NCBI GenBank assembly: GCA_022842205.1
Contig: JALHQA010000010.1
Span: forward strand, 20,965-84,964
Reading direction: 5' to 3'
Source: Hyphomicrobiales bacterium
Lineage (GTDB): Bacteria > Pseudomonadota > Alphaproteobacteria > Rhizobiales > Methylopilaceae
DNA length: 64,000 nucleotides
Of this stretch, positions 55,637 through 63,860 are shown piece by piece. Position numbers and translations under genes: made by a program. The notes beneath the pieces are model-generated. The model was not told where the DNA came from. It made no database searches and was given only the letters and a program-made list of their open reading frames with translations. Position 1 is the stretch's first letter. Every line of letters begins with the position of its first letter.

Positions 55637-56674
55637 ATGACAATTCGCCGTAACCTGCTCGAAGCCGTCGGCAACACGCCGCTGATCCGCCTGAACCGCG
55701 TCTCCGAAGAGACGGGGTGCGAGGTCCTCGGCAAAGCCGAGTTCATGAACCCGGGGCAATCGGTGAAAGACCGCGCCGCGCTGTTCATCATTCAGGATGC
55801 GCTGAACAAGGGCACGCTGAAGTCCGGCGGAACAATCGTGGAAGGAACGGCGGGCAACACCGGCATCGGCCTCGCCCTTGTCGGCAATGCGCTGGGCCTG
55901 AAGACCGTGATCGTGATTCCCGAAACGCAGAGCCAGGAGAAGAAGGACATGCTCCGGCTCGCGGGGGCGGAACTGGTCGAGGTGCCGGCCGTGCCCTACG
56001 CCAACCCGAACAATTACGTGAAGGTTTCAGGCCGCCTTGCCGAGAAACTCGCAAAGACCGAGCCGAACGGCGCAGTGTGGGCCAACCAGTTCGACAATGT
56101 GGCCAACCGGCAGGCGCATATCGAGACGACGGGCCCGGAAATCTGGGAACAGACCGGCGGCAAGATCGACGGGTTCGTGTCGGCTGTCGGAACGGGCGGC
56201 ACACTAGCGGGCGTGGGCATCGCCCTCAAGGAACGCAATCCGAATGTCCGGATCGCGCTGGCCGATCCGCCGGGAGCGGCGCTGTATTCCTATTACACCA
56301 CCGGCGAACTCAAGGCCGAGGGCTCGTCCATCACCGAGGGTATCGGCCAGGGCCGCATCACGGAGAACCTGATCGGCGCACCGATCGATACCGCCTACCA
56401 TGTTCCGGACGCAGAGGCCGTGAAGTACTGCTTCGATCTGCTTGAGCATGAAGGACTTTGCCTTGGCGGCTCATCCGGCGTGAACGTCGCGGGCGCGGTC
56501 CGTCTGGCGCGTGAAATGGGACCGGGTAGCACAATAGTCACAGTGCTTTGCGATTACGGTACCCGCTATCAAAGCAAGCTGTTCAATCCGCTTTTTTTGC
56601 GCGAAAAGGGCCTCCCGATTCCGGAGTGGCTGGAGCTGGAAGGCCGGATCCGTCGGGAAGACGCGCTGGTCTGA
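55637..56674 (+). CDS. cysK: Cysteine synthase A
   Basis: The 345-residue PLP enzyme has the Schiff-base lysine Lys44 in NPGQSVKDRAALFI, phosphate-binding GTAGNTGIGLALVG, the asparagine loop and C-terminal GLCLGGSSGVNVAGAVRLA. It makes cysteine from O-acetylserine and sulfide. It is slightly longer at the C-terminus than enterobacterial CysK. A PLP cystathionine-beta-synthase-like role is less likely because no regulatory CBS domain is present. The ribosome-binding site is weak. Confidence 0.94.
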   Translation: MTIRRNLLEAVGNTPLIRLNRVSEETGCEVLGKAEFMNPGQSVKDRAALFIIQDALNKGTLKSGGTIVEGTAGNTGIGLALVGNALGLKTVIVIPETQSQEKKDMLRLAGAELVEVPAVPYANPNNYVKVSGRLAEKLAKTEPNGAVWANQFDNVANRQAHIETTGPEIWEQTGGKIDGFVSAVGTGGTLAGVGIALKERNPNVRIALADPPGAALYSYYTTGELKAEGSSITEGIGQGRITENLIGAPIDTAYHVPDAEAVKYCFDLLEHEGLCLGGSSGVNVAGAVRLAREMGPGSTIVTVLCDYGTRYQSKLFNPLFLREKGLPIPEWLELEGRIRREDALV

Positions 56675-56745
56675 AAAAACTGAACAAAAGTTCGAAGAAG
56701 ACGTTGAGGCCTCGGAGCGGCGCTCCAGGGGGAAGGAACCGGATC

Positions 56746-56898
56746 GTGACTCATTTTACGCTGCACATGGCCATCGGATTTTTTGTCATGCAGGTCGCAG
56801 CCTGGGCCGGCCTCTGCCTCTATCTTCGCGCAACACACCAGCGCCGCGCCATCGAAGCCGTCGCCAACGACGACACCGTGACGGCGCAGGCGGCCTGA
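56746..56898 (+). CDS. Small single-span membrane protein (50 aa)
   Basis: GTG 56746 follows GGGGGAAGGAACC at Shine-Dalgarno distance. The 50-residue frame has a membrane helix (HMAIGFFVMQVAAWAGLCLY) then a basic and polar tail (RATHQRRAIEAVANDD). A terminator follows 20 bp after the stop. It lies 71 bp after cysK on the same strand. The family is not recognised. Confidence 0.55.
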   Translation: MTHFTLHMAIGFFVMQVAAWAGLCLYLRATHQRRAIEAVANDDTVTAQAA

Positions 56899-56918
56899 AC
56901 GCCTCGAGACTGGACATG

Positions 56919-56945
56919 AAAAACGGCGCCCGAGGGCGCCGTTTT
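56919..56945. terminator. Bidirectional rho-independent terminator
   Basis: aaaacggcgcc-cgag-ggcgccgtttt is a perfect 11-bp stem with A/T flanks. It lies between the plus-strand small membrane protein and the minus-strand PRC-barrel gene. Confidence 0.9.
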
Positions 56946-56989
56946 CATTTGCGGTTGAACTTCGCGTCCATACACAGCGCCCCTGAAAA

Positions 56990-57379
56990 TCAGAGCCGCC
57001 AGTATGGGTCGGTGTCATAGTGCTCGTGAAGCGCCCGCTCCGCCGCGCGATCCAGCGGCGTCTCGCCTTCCGAATTCAGCGCAGGGGCGCTTTCCAGCTG
57101 TCCCCTCGTGATGTCGAGCACATAGGCCTGCTTCGTCTCGTCGTAGTCGAGCTTCTGCCAAGGCAAGGTGTAATAACGCTCGCCCACGCCCAGCAATCCG
57201 CCGAAGCTCATCACGGCGTAAGCGACCTTGCCGGAAATCTTGTCGATCATCACGCGTTCGATGCGCCCGATCTTCTCGCCGTCGGGCCGGCGCACGCTCG
57301 TGCCCTGCACCCGATCGCTGGCGATCAAGGGATTGACGCCAAGTCGCGGCTTGGCGGTAGTGGTGGCGGCATTTTCCAT
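56990..57379 (-). CDS. PRC-barrel domain protein
   Basis: The 129-residue protein from ATG 57377-57379 has the PRC-barrel fold: SDRVQGTSVRRPDGEKIGRI, VMIDKISGKVAYAVMSFGG, LPWQKLDYDETKQAYVLDI. Its C-terminal segment has WRL at the end. PRC-barrels bind RNA or partner proteins in varied contexts, and the function here is unassigned. It is encoded just downstream of ctaA on the same strand (46-bp gap). Confidence 0.9.
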   Translation of the reverse strand: MENAATTTAKPRLGVNPLIASDRVQGTSVRRPDGEKIGRIERVMIDKISGKVAYAVMSFGGLLGVGERYYTLPWQKLDYDETKQAYVLDITRGQLESAPALNSEGETPLDRAAERALHEHYDTDPYWRL

Positions 57380-57425
57380 TCCGGCCTCCCATAGCTCTAA
57401 TGGGAGACAACACCGCCCCGGCCGA

Positions 57426-58445
57426 TCAGGTTCCGGCGCGCACGCGCTGAAGATAGGCAGCGCCGTGGCCGATGACGGCCAGTGCCCCGAACTGATGGAG
57501 AAGCGCAAGCGAGATCGGCACGGTGTGAACCAGGGTCATGATGCCGATAAGAGCCTGGGCGCAGACGAGGCCGAACAGAACGACCGCGGATTTCGCCACG
57601 GGCGTGCCCCTTGCCTGCAAGGCATGCAGCCCGGCCGCGATCAAAAGAGCGTAGGCCACCATGCGATGAACGAACTGCGACGTCATCGGGTTCTCGAAGA
57701 AATTGCGCCAGACCGGCTCCATCGCGAACAAACTGGCGGACGACGGGATGAACCTGCCGTCCATCAGCGGCCAGGTGGTGAAGGTCATGCCGGCATCGAG
57801 CCCGGCGACGATGGCACCGAGAAAGACCTGAAAGAACGCCAGCGCGTAGAGCGCCCAGGCACTTGTGCGTACGGCGGAAGGGATGCGTTCACCGCGCTTC
57901 GGTGACAGGCTGCGCGCGATCCAGATCAGGGTCGCGAAAAGGAAGAAAGCGAAAGTGAGATGGACCGCCAAACGATACGGCGCGACCGAAACACGATCGA
58001 CGAGCCCCGAGGCCACCATCCACCAGCCAATGAAGCCTTGCAGACCACCGAGGAAAAACAGCAGGACGAGTTTCGGCGCCAGCTCGCGCGAGAGATAGCC
58101 GCGCCACCAGAAAAACAGCAGCGGGAGGAGAAATGCGAAGCCGATGATGCGCCCGAGCAGCCGGTGCCCCCACTCCCAATAGAAGATGGTCTTGAACTCA
58201 TCGAGGCTCATGCCCCGGTTGACCTGCTCGTATTGCGGGATCTGCTTGTACTTCGCGAACTCAGTGTCCCACGCCTCCTGGGTCAGCGGCGGCAAGGTGC
58301 CCGTTACCGGCTTCCATTCGGTGATCGAAAGGCCCGATTCCGTAAGACGCGTCGCGCCCCCTACCAGCACCATGACGGCGACCAGCAAGGCGACCAGCAA
58401 CAGCCAGATGCGGACAGGACGGAGAGATGAAACCGAGGCGGCCAT
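57426..58445 (-). CDS. ctaA: Heme A synthase (COX15 type)
   Basis: The 339-residue protein has eight hydrophobic segments and the heme-ligand motifs [68 protein letters not shown] and [17 protein letters not shown]. It converts heme O to heme A for aa3-type cytochrome oxidase. Start ATG 58443-58445 is chosen; an ATG five codons upstream is also possible. No ctaB is nearby. Confidence 0.95.
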   Translation of the reverse strand: MAASVSSLRPVRIWLLLVALLVAVMVLVGGATRLTESGLSITEWKPVTGTLPPLTQEAWDTEFAKYKQIPQYEQVNRGMSLDEFKTIFYWEWGHRLLGRIIGFAFLLPLLFFWWRGYLSRELAPKLVLLFFLGGLQGFIGWWMVASGLVDRVSVAPYRLAVHLTFAFFLFATLIWIARSLSPKRGERIPSAVRTSAWALYALAFFQVFLGAIVAGLDAGMTFTTWPLMDGRFIPSSASLFAMEPVWRNFFENPMTSQFVHRMVAYALLIAAGLHALQARGTPVAKSAVVLFGLVCAQALIGIMTLVHTVPISLALLHQFGALAVIGHGAAYLQRVRAGT

Positions 58446-58587
58446 TTTCGAACATTCCAAACAAAGCCGCCGGACTGATAGGCCGCCCTGCCCCGGCGCG
58501 CAACGCGACCGGAAGTCCGGCCCGCGGCGGTTGCCGAGGCCACCCGGTTTGTGCTCGATAGCCGCGTCACCCGGCCGGAGAAAACCC

Positions 58588-58791
58588 GTGAATCAGCGCA
58601 CACGCAAATTGATAGGCACCGCGCTGATGATCGTGCTCGTTCTCGGCTGGGCGCTGTTTTTCATGTCGGTGGCGCAAGGGCGCATCGCCGAGGCCGGGCG
58701 CTTGTGGCAGATGCTTTACTATGTGGTCGCGGGGTTGGGCTGGGTGATCCCCGCGGGCCTGCTCATCAAATGGATGCAGAAGCCGGACTGA
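58588..58791 (+). CDS. DUF2842 small membrane protein
   Basis: The 67-residue protein from GTG 58588 (GGAG upstream) reads [20 protein letters not shown] with a second hydrophobic segment [20 protein letters not shown]. It matches the DUF2842 family of alphaproteobacteria, two-span inner-membrane proteins of unknown function. It is divergent from ctaA, and a terminator directly follows. Confidence 0.85.
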   Translation: MNQRTRKLIGTALMIVLVLGWALFFMSVAQGRIAEAGRLWQMLYYVVAGLGWVIPAGLLIKWMQKPD

Positions 58792-58792
58792 C

Positions 58793-58818
58793 AAAAGGCC
58801 GCCGAGCGGCGCCTTTTT
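58793..58818. terminator. Bidirectional terminator
   Basis: aaaaggc-cgcc-gagc-ggc-gccttttt forms a GC stem with one bulge and a T-run, between the DUF2842 gene and the minus-strand 24-residue membrane peptide. Confidence 0.8.
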
Positions 58819-58830
58819 CCTCCCGCCGTG

Positions 58831-58905
58831 TCAGCGCAGTCCGAAGAAACTCAGGACCGCCAGAATGACGACGACCAGGCCGACGAGATAGATGATACCG
58901 TTCAT
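58831..58905 (-). CDS. Very small single-span membrane peptide (24 aa)
   Basis: ATG 58903-58905 opens a 24-residue frame beginning MNGIIYLVGLVVVILAVLSF and ending FGLR. AGAGGAG sits seven bases upstream. The entire peptide is one membrane helix. It is flanked by a terminator in the right orientation, which with the ribosome-binding site supports a real gene. The function is unknown. Confidence 0.6.
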   Translation of the reverse strand: MNGIIYLVGLVVVILAVLSFFGLR

Positions 58906-59007
58906 GTCCGCTCCTCTTGCAGTTCTCTAAACGGGAACGTTGAGAGGCGGAAACAGTTCCGATGACCTATAGTAATGACAACCGCGCACCGGCTTGTGCC
59001 GAAGAAT

Positions 59008-59094
59008 TGGTGCGGTCGGTGGGAGTCGAACCCACACTCCCTTTCGGGCGAGGGATTTTAAGTCCCTTGCGTCTACCAGTTCCGCCACGACCGC
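59008..59094 (-). tRNA. tRNA-Leu (TAA)
   Basis: On the minus strand acceptor GCGGTCG pairs with CGACCGC before A-CCA (encoded, 59008-59010). The anticodon loop ACTTAAAA gives TAA. A long variable arm (CTCGCCCGAAAGGGAG) marks a class II tRNA, and the T-arm is GTGGGTTCGACTCCCAC. Length is 87 nt including CCA. Confidence 0.95.
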
Positions 59095-59140
59095 GCGCGC
59101 GGCGCACCCTAGGCAGAGGTCGGCGGACCTGCAAGCGCGC

Positions 59141-59650
59141 TCAATCGTTTGCCGAGTGACCGTCGGACGGCTCCTTGCGGGGGAGCATGGGGCTGACGAG
59201 ACCCAGCAGCGCGAGGATGAGTACCCCGAGAAGGGTGGCGGCTGTTGCGACGCCGAAAGCGCCAATTCCGCAGGCGAGGCCGATGGCCCCGGCAAGCCAC
59301 ATGCCCGCACCTGTCGTCAGCCCCTGCACCCGCCCGCGTGCCTGGATGATGGTGCCCGCCGCCAGAAACGACACGCCCGCCGTTACGGCGCCAATGGCAC
59401 GCACCGGGTCGGCGCCCACGACGCTGCCTTCGTTTTCGGTCAGCGCGATCAGTTCGAATGTCAGAACCGCGAACGTGGCCGACGCGAGCGACACCAGCAT
59501 ATGCGTGCGCATGCCGGCCGGATGCTGCCGGTACTCGCGATCGAGACCGATCACCAGCCCGAGCAGCGCGGCCACGCACAACCGGACAACCATCGTTCCG
59601 AAACCGATTTCCGAGTGAAAGACGCGTGCCACCTCGGCCCACAGGTCCAT
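59141..59650 (-). CDS. MgtC/SapB family membrane protein
   Basis: The 169-residue protein has four to five membrane segments with the MgtC core VRLCVAALLGLVIGLDREYR, AGMRTHMLVSLASATFAVLT, RAIGAVTAGVSFLAAGTIIQ and RVQGLTTGAGMWLAGAIGLA. The C-terminal cytoplasmic domain of longer MgtC proteins is absent. The family is linked to low-Mg2+ adaptation and membrane-potential control. It is separated from the CinA-like gene by 53 bp. Confidence 0.92.
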   Translation of the reverse strand: MDLWAEVARVFHSEIGFGTMVVRLCVAALLGLVIGLDREYRQHPAGMRTHMLVSLASATFAVLTFELIALTENEGSVVGADPVRAIGAVTAGVSFLAAGTIIQARGRVQGLTTGAGMWLAGAIGLACGIGAFGVATAATLLGVLILALLGLVSPMLPRKEPSDGHSAND

Positions 59651-59703
59651 CGCCGTCTCCGTTCTGAGGTTTGCAGATCAAACCCTTCGGAGCGCGGAAA
59701 GGT

Positions 59704-60441
59704 TCACGCCAGGGCGGCGTGAACTTCGTCCAGCATGGCCAGTACCTCGGCCTTGGCCTTGGCGACCGCTGCGGGATCGCGCCCACGGATAACAAGATTG
59801 GTGTTGTATCCCCGCTCGTCCTGAAACGGATAAGAGCCGATGGATACATCGGGATTGCGCTTCTGAACCTCTCCCAGAGGCGTGCCGACATCCCCTTCCT
59901 TGGCATCGGCAAGGATGGTCTCGGACAAAACCGCGGGACCTGCGCGAAGGTGCGGCGCGACGGCGGAGAACATGCTCTGCATGATCTTCGGCACGCCGGC
60001 CATGACATGGACGTTTCCGATGATGAAACCGGGCGCGACATTGCCTTCGGCGTAGAGAAGAGACGCCCCGTCGGGAATGCGGGCCATGCGCAGGCGCGCT
60101 TCGTTGAGCCGGTCGCCGAACACCTTTTCCATCGCCGCGACGACGTCGGGACGATAATCGATACCGACGCCGAACGCTTTGGCGATCGCATCCGCCGTGA
60201 TGTCGTCATGCGTCGGCCCGATGCCGCCGGTGGAGAACACATAGTCGTAGCGCGCGCGTAAAGCATTCACCGCCTCCACGATCGCCGGTTCATCATCGGC
60301 AACGACGCGAACCTCTTTCAGATCGATGCCGAGTTCGGTCAGGCGATCGGCGATCCAGCCGGCGTTCTGATCCTTGGTGCGACCGGAAAGAAGCTCATCG
60401 CCAATGAGCAGGACGGCGGCGGTGACAAACGGAGACATCAT
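59704..60441 (-). CDS. CinA/MoaB-like competence-damage family protein
   Basis: The 245-residue protein has the molybdopterin-binding fold: AAVLLIGDELLSGRTKDQNA, YDYVFSTGGIGPTHDDITAD and YAEGNVAPGFIIGNVHVMAG. This matches the N-terminal domain of CinA, with no C-terminal nicotinamide-deamidase domain. A stand-alone N-domain of this size is common in alphaproteobacteria and is usually annotated competence/damage-inducible protein A. ATG 60439-60441 or the next ATG is the likely start. Confidence 0.9.
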   Translation of the reverse strand: MMSPFVTAAVLLIGDELLSGRTKDQNAGWIADRLTELGIDLKEVRVVADDEPAIVEAVNALRARYDYVFSTGGIGPTHDDITADAIAKAFGVGIDYRPDVVAAMEKVFGDRLNEARLRMARIPDGASLLYAEGNVAPGFIIGNVHVMAGVPKIMQSMFSAVAPHLRAGPAVLSETILADAKEGDVGTPLGEVQKRNPDVSIGSYPFQDERGYNTNLVIRGRDPAAVAKAKAEVLAMLDEVHAALA

Positions 60442-60542
60442 GGAACGGATTGTGGACCTTTCCGGCAAAAACGAAAAGCCGGCGGAACCGGCGAGGCCAT
60501 AGGCCGTTCTAATGACGCGTACCTCGGATCGAGGAAGTGACA

Positions 60543-60737
60543 ATGCCCGCAAAATCTCAAGCTCAGCAGAAGGCCGCCGGCGCGGCCCTCGCAGCCAAGC
60601 GCGGCGAAATTCCGAAATCGAAGCTCAAGGGTGCTTCGAAAGGCATGGCCGATTCCATGAGTGAAAAACAACTCGACGAGATGGCATCGACCAAGCGCAA
60701 GGGAAAACCCCAGCACGTATCGAAATCGAAGCATTAG
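60543..60737 (+). CDS. DUF3008 family small protein
   Basis: The 64-residue lysine-rich soluble protein (MPAKSQAQQKAAGAALAAKR onward, KLKGASKGMADSMSEKQL) matches DUF3008. Members are small proteins of unknown function. AGGAAG precedes the ATG. It lies 11 bp upstream of the DUF2934 gene, probably in one transcript. Confidence 0.85.
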   Translation: MPAKSQAQQKAAGAALAAKRGEIPKSKLKGASKGMADSMSEKQLDEMASTKRKGKPQHVSKSKH

Positions 60738-60747
60738 GGGGAGGAAC

Positions 60748-60945
60748 ATGGACAACAACGAACTCATCCGGCTGCGCGCTTATGAGATCTGGATTCGCGA
60801 GGGACAGCCCGAAGGCCGCGAACTCGAACACTGGCTGCAGGCGCGCCGCGAGGTGCTTGGCAGCGACGCGGAACGGCGCGACGAAAACGCGCCGCAGCAA
60901 GCCGCGACCAGCGACGACATCAAGCAGGCGACGGAACTGGGCTGA
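60748..60945 (+). CDS. DUF2934 family small protein
   Basis: The 65-residue protein (MDNNELIRLRAYEIWIREGQ, GRELEHWLQARREV) matches the DUF2934 signature: RAYEIWIREGQPEGRELEHW-type helices. It is soluble and helical. The Shine-Dalgarno GGGGGAGG precedes the ATG. The function is unknown. A terminator-like hairpin follows at 60959-60991. Confidence 0.88.
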   Translation: MDNNELIRLRAYEIWIREGQPEGRELEHWLQARREVLGSDAERRDENAPQQAATSDDIKQATELG

Positions 60946-60958
60946 CGCCCGTTTCTCC

Positions 60959-60991
60959 AAACGCCACCGCGCGGCAAGGCGGTGGCGGTTT
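60959..60991 (+). terminator. Rho-independent terminator
   Basis: aaacgccaccgc-gcggcaag-gcggtggcggttt forms a 10-bp GC stem followed by TTT, downstream of the DUF3008-DUF2934 pair. Confidence 0.75.
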
Positions 60992-61001
60992 CCTTGCGTG
61001 T

Positions 61002-61496
61002 CTAAGCCAGCGCCTCCTCCACCACCCCCTTGAAGCGGATGATCGCAAGGATCGTCACGATGCCGAAGAAGGCCAGCACGCCGACCTGGGCCACGAGAAA
61101 GGCCGGCTCCGTCTGTGTCGGCGCGAAAGCGTTGACGAACGGGATTTTCAGGAACGCCTGAACGACGCCGACAAAGGCCAGCAGATAAACCGACAGCACC
61201 ATCGCCGCCGCGTAGACCCAGCGCCACCAGCCGTGGAAACGGAACACGAAACGCGCCACAAGAAGCGCAGCGAAAATGATGCTCGCGACGATGCCCGTGA
61301 TGAAGGCAGGCGTGACGACGCTGAACGGAAACAGAAAGCCCGTGAGCGTTGTGGCAATCGCCATGACGAGAAACCAGTTCGTCCATTTCGACGCCGGGCG
61401 GCCGTCAAACAGATTGAGGATGGCCGGGATTCCGAGGAACAGCGCGACGAGACTTATCGCGGTGTGAACATAGGTAAGCGCAACGACATAAGACAT
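61002..61496 (-). CDS. Hypothetical polytopic membrane protein
   Basis: The 164-residue protein from ATG 61494-61496 (MSYVVALTYVHTAISLVALF) has five hydrophobic segments. The first loop is ILNLFDGRPASKWTNWFLVM, and later helices are ITGIVASIIFAALLVARFVF, WWRWVYAAAMVLSVYLLAFV and VLAFFGIVTILAIIRFKGV. The Thr-Asn-Trp loop and central His-Trp-Trp (FHGWWRW) are notable. No family is recognised with confidence. It lies between the DUF2934 gene and the FecR-domain genes. Confidence 0.75.
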   Translation of the reverse strand: MSYVVALTYVHTAISLVALFLGIPAILNLFDGRPASKWTNWFLVMAIATTLTGFLFPFSVVTPAFITGIVASIIFAALLVARFVFRFHGWWRWVYAAAMVLSVYLLAFVGVVQAFLKIPFVNAFAPTQTEPAFLVAQVGVLAFFGIVTILAIIRFKGVVEEALA

Positions 61497-61653
61497 GACC
61501 GCCCCCGCAGCATGAACGGCCACACTGGAGCCGTTCCATGAAGCGAGGATAGCACCGCGTTTTCAGTTGGCCAGCGTTCCGATGACCGATGCAGAAAGGC
61601 GGCGGAGCCGCGGGCCCCGCCGCCCTCCATGCGGCCTCGAGTAGGTACGGGTC

Positions 61654-62598
61654 TCAACCTCGCTTGCCGCCTTTGCGACCCTTTTTGCCTTTCTTGCTCT
61701 TTTTGCGCGTCTGCTTCTTGGCCTTTTTCTCGGACTTCTTTTCCGCCTTGGCGCTTTTCTCGCCCTTGGCGCTGAAGGACGCCGCCTGGAAGCTCGCCTC
61801 GCTCCGGTAGCCCTTCTTCTGGCTGTAGCCGCAATGCGGCTCGGGTTCCGGCTCGGGCGCCGGCGCGCGAAACGTTTTCTGCAGCTTCGGCTTGTCGTTG
61901 CGATCGGTGCCGTCGGCGCCGCGGCAGCCGGTGGTGCGCACACGGAAGTCGCGGCGCAGGCCGCTCTGGTTGCCCGCCAGCGGGAACGAGGTGTTGATGA
62001 GCTGCGCCGTCTCCCCGCCGGACTCCGGCAGATGCAGCGCGCCGTTGTTCTCCGCGATCACCGCGCCGCACGAGCGGTCGATGGTGGCGCATTTGCCCGA
62101 CACGCGATTGCAGACCTGCACCGCGCCGTCGAACACCAGCACCGCCGTGCCCCTGGGCGACACCGCGATGTCGAACTCCGTGGAGCGGATGCCGATCGTC
62201 GCCGTCGGCGTCTGCAGATTGTAGCCGGTATTGCCGTCGCCGCCCGAGCCGATGAAGCGGAACGCGCCCCTGGCGAAGCGCATGGTGGCGCCGGCCTTCG
62301 AGCCGGTGTCGGTCAGAACGAAACGGTCGATGACGACGGAGGAATTCGAGCCGACGACGAGGCGCGTATTGTCCTTGAACAGGATCTGCGCCTGCCCGAT
62401 CGAACCGGTGGCGATGCGGTCTCCGCCGAACACCGGCTGCGCGTCGCCGAGCATGCGCGAGCCGCCGGGGCCGGAGGCATTGGTCGCCTGGACGACCGCG
62501 ACGGCGGTGCCGCTCGGATCGATGGCATGAGCCTGTGTGGACATCAAAAGGCCGGCACACAGCGCCAGCCCGGACAAGAATCTGTAATGCCTGACCAT
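61654..62598 (-). CDS. Secreted FecR-domain protein with lysine-rich tail
   Basis: The 314-residue protein from ATG 62596-62598 has a signal peptide ending MSTQAHA. A FecR domain at about residues 30-150 has ATGSIGQAQILFKDNTRLVV, SSVVIDRFVL and PTATIGIRSTEFDIAVS. Four conserved cysteines follow (VQVCNRVSGKCATIDRSCGA and TTGC). The last 60 residues are extremely basic (KKQTRKKSKKGKKGRKGGKR). A CtrA-type box lies 39 bp upstream of the start. FecR domains bind peptidoglycan or sense signals; no sigma factor is adjacent. Confidence 0.85.
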   Translation of the reverse strand: MVRHYRFLSGLALCAGLLMSTQAHAIDPSGTAVAVVQATNASGPGGSRMLGDAQPVFGGDRIATGSIGQAQILFKDNTRLVVGSNSSVVIDRFVLTDTGSKAGATMRFARGAFRFIGSGGDGNTGYNLQTPTATIGIRSTEFDIAVSPRGTAVLVFDGAVQVCNRVSGKCATIDRSCGAVIAENNGALHLPESGGETAQLINTSFPLAGNQSGLRRDFRVRTTGCRGADGTDRNDKPKLQKTFRAPAPEPEPEPHCGYSQKKGYRSEASFQAASFSAKGEKSAKAEKKSEKKAKKQTRKKSKKGKKGRKGGKRG

Positions 62599-62636
62599 CG
62601 TACGCCCCCAACGCAACGCGGGAAGTCAAGCCGCAA

Positions 62637-62652
62637 TTAACACTTTGTTAAC
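62637..62652 (-). promoter_or_regulatory. CtrA-type box upstream of the FecR gene
   Basis: TTAA (62637-62640), seven bases CACTTTG, TTAAC (62648-62652) is an exact match to the CtrA consensus TTAA-N7-TTAAC. It lies 39-54 bp upstream of the minus-strand FecR start. Confidence 0.55.
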
Positions 62653-62726
62653 TGGTTTTTTTCTCCCGGTAAAGTTGAAGTTTGGGGCGTGGTGCTGCTG
62701 AAATTGCAGGCAGATGGTCGCTTCTT

Positions 62727-63563
62727 TTAGCCACCGTTTCCGTTCTGCCCGCCACCGGTCTGGCCGCCGCCTGTACGGGCGCCCCCGGCCTTCCCCCCGC
62801 CCTTCGCGTTGGTACCACCCCCGACACCCCGGATGCCGCCGCCGAGACCGCAGCCGCCGGTAAAGACGCGGAAGTCCTTGCGCAGCGCGGACTGGTCCTT
62901 CGCCAGCGGGAACGCGGCGTTGACGAGCCCGTCGCGCGGCGTGTTGCGGCCCGGCACGTTGAGCCGGCCGTCGGCGGTGGCGATGGCCGCGCTGCATGAG
63001 CGGCGCAGCGTGGCGCACTCCTTCGAGGTGCGGTGGCACACCTCGACCGCGCCGCGGAAGACGATGACCGCCGTGCCCTGCGAGCCGACCGCGATGTCGA
63101 ACTGCGTGCCGCGAATGCCGACGGAGGCGGTCGGCGTCAGCAGCGTGAAGGCATCGCTTCGGCTGCCCTTGCCGGTGATGAAGCGGAACGCGCCCTTCGC
63201 GAAATTCAGCGTGGCGCCGGAGACGCTGCGGTCGGCGTTGAAAACGAACTGGTCGATGACGACGGAGGAATCCGGCCCGACCACGAGCCGCGTGTTGTCG
63301 CGAAAGAGGATCTGCGCCGTGCCGGCGTCGGAGGTCTGGATCGTCTCGCCGCCAAACACGTCCTGCCCGGCGACGAGCGTGCGCTCCTCGCCCCCGCCCT
63401 TCGCCAGCGTGGCGGGAATGACGGCGACCGCCGTGCCCGAAGGCGCGGCCGGCTCCCGCGCGGGCTTTGCCGGGCGCGTCGATTGCGCGGCGGCGGGTGC
63501 CGCGGCGAGCACGGCGAGAACGAGCACTGAGGCGAGACGGATTGCTGCGGGCTGCGTTCGCAT
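62727..63563 (-). CDS. Secreted FecR-domain protein with glycine-rich tail (paralogue)
   Basis: The 278-residue protein begins MRTQPAAIRLASVLVLAVLA with signal cleavage after AAA. The FecR domain and the four-cysteine pattern closely match the preceding gene (AQILFRDNTRLVV, SSVVIDQFVF, TPTASVGIRGTQFDIAVG, VCHRTSKECATLRRSCSAA, FTGGC). The last 45 residues are a glycine-rich tail (GGKAGGARTGGGQTGGGQNG) instead of the lysine tail of its neighbour. It is a tandem duplication in the same orientation, with 128 bp between the genes. The function is unknown. Confidence 0.85.
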   Translation of the reverse strand: MRTQPAAIRLASVLVLAVLAAAPAAAQSTRPAKPAREPAAPSGTAVAVIPATLAKGGGEERTLVAGQDVFGGETIQTSDAGTAQILFRDNTRLVVGPDSSVVIDQFVFNADRSVSGATLNFAKGAFRFITGKGSRSDAFTLLTPTASVGIRGTQFDIAVGSQGTAVIVFRGAVEVCHRTSKECATLRRSCSAAIATADGRLNVPGRNTPRDGLVNAAFPLAKDQSALRKDFRVFTGGCGLGGGIRGVGGGTNAKGGGKAGGARTGGGQTGGGQNGNGG

Positions 63564-63693
63564 CTGGGCTTCCCCCTGGTCGGACCACTCCCGTTCTGTC
63601 GCCCGAAGGCGCGCGGAGGTTCAGACCGGAGGCGGAGGATAGCAGGAGGGCCGAAGGCGGCAATGGCGGCGGCATGTATTTACGAGGCGGTTT

Positions 63694-63734
63694 CCTCATC
63701 CTGAGGAGCGCGAAGCGCGTCTCGAAGGATGAGG
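63694..63734. repeat. Palindromic repeat (cctcatcctgagga / ctcgaaggatgagg)
   Basis: cctcatcctgaggagcgcga... with inverse ...cgtctcgaaggatgagg, the same family as 8615-8659 and 12739-12839. Confidence 0.85.
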
Positions 63735-63741
63735 GCCCCCG

Positions 63742-63860
63742 CCTCTCCCGCCTGCGGGAGAGGTCGAGTGCGCGCAGCGCACCGGGAGAGGGGAATGTGC
63801 CGCCTCCCCTCTCTCCGCCCGGCTTCGCCGAGTCGGCTCTCTCCCGCAGGCGGGAGAGAG
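63742..63860. repeat. Palindromic repeat cluster (ctctcccgc / gcgggagag family)
   Basis: ctctcccgcctgcgggagag near the start and ctctcccgcaggcgggagag near the end flank a roughly 80-bp spacer with its own palindromes (gcgcgcagcgc, gagtcggctc). The remaining bases to 64000 show nothing convincing. Confidence 0.8.
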
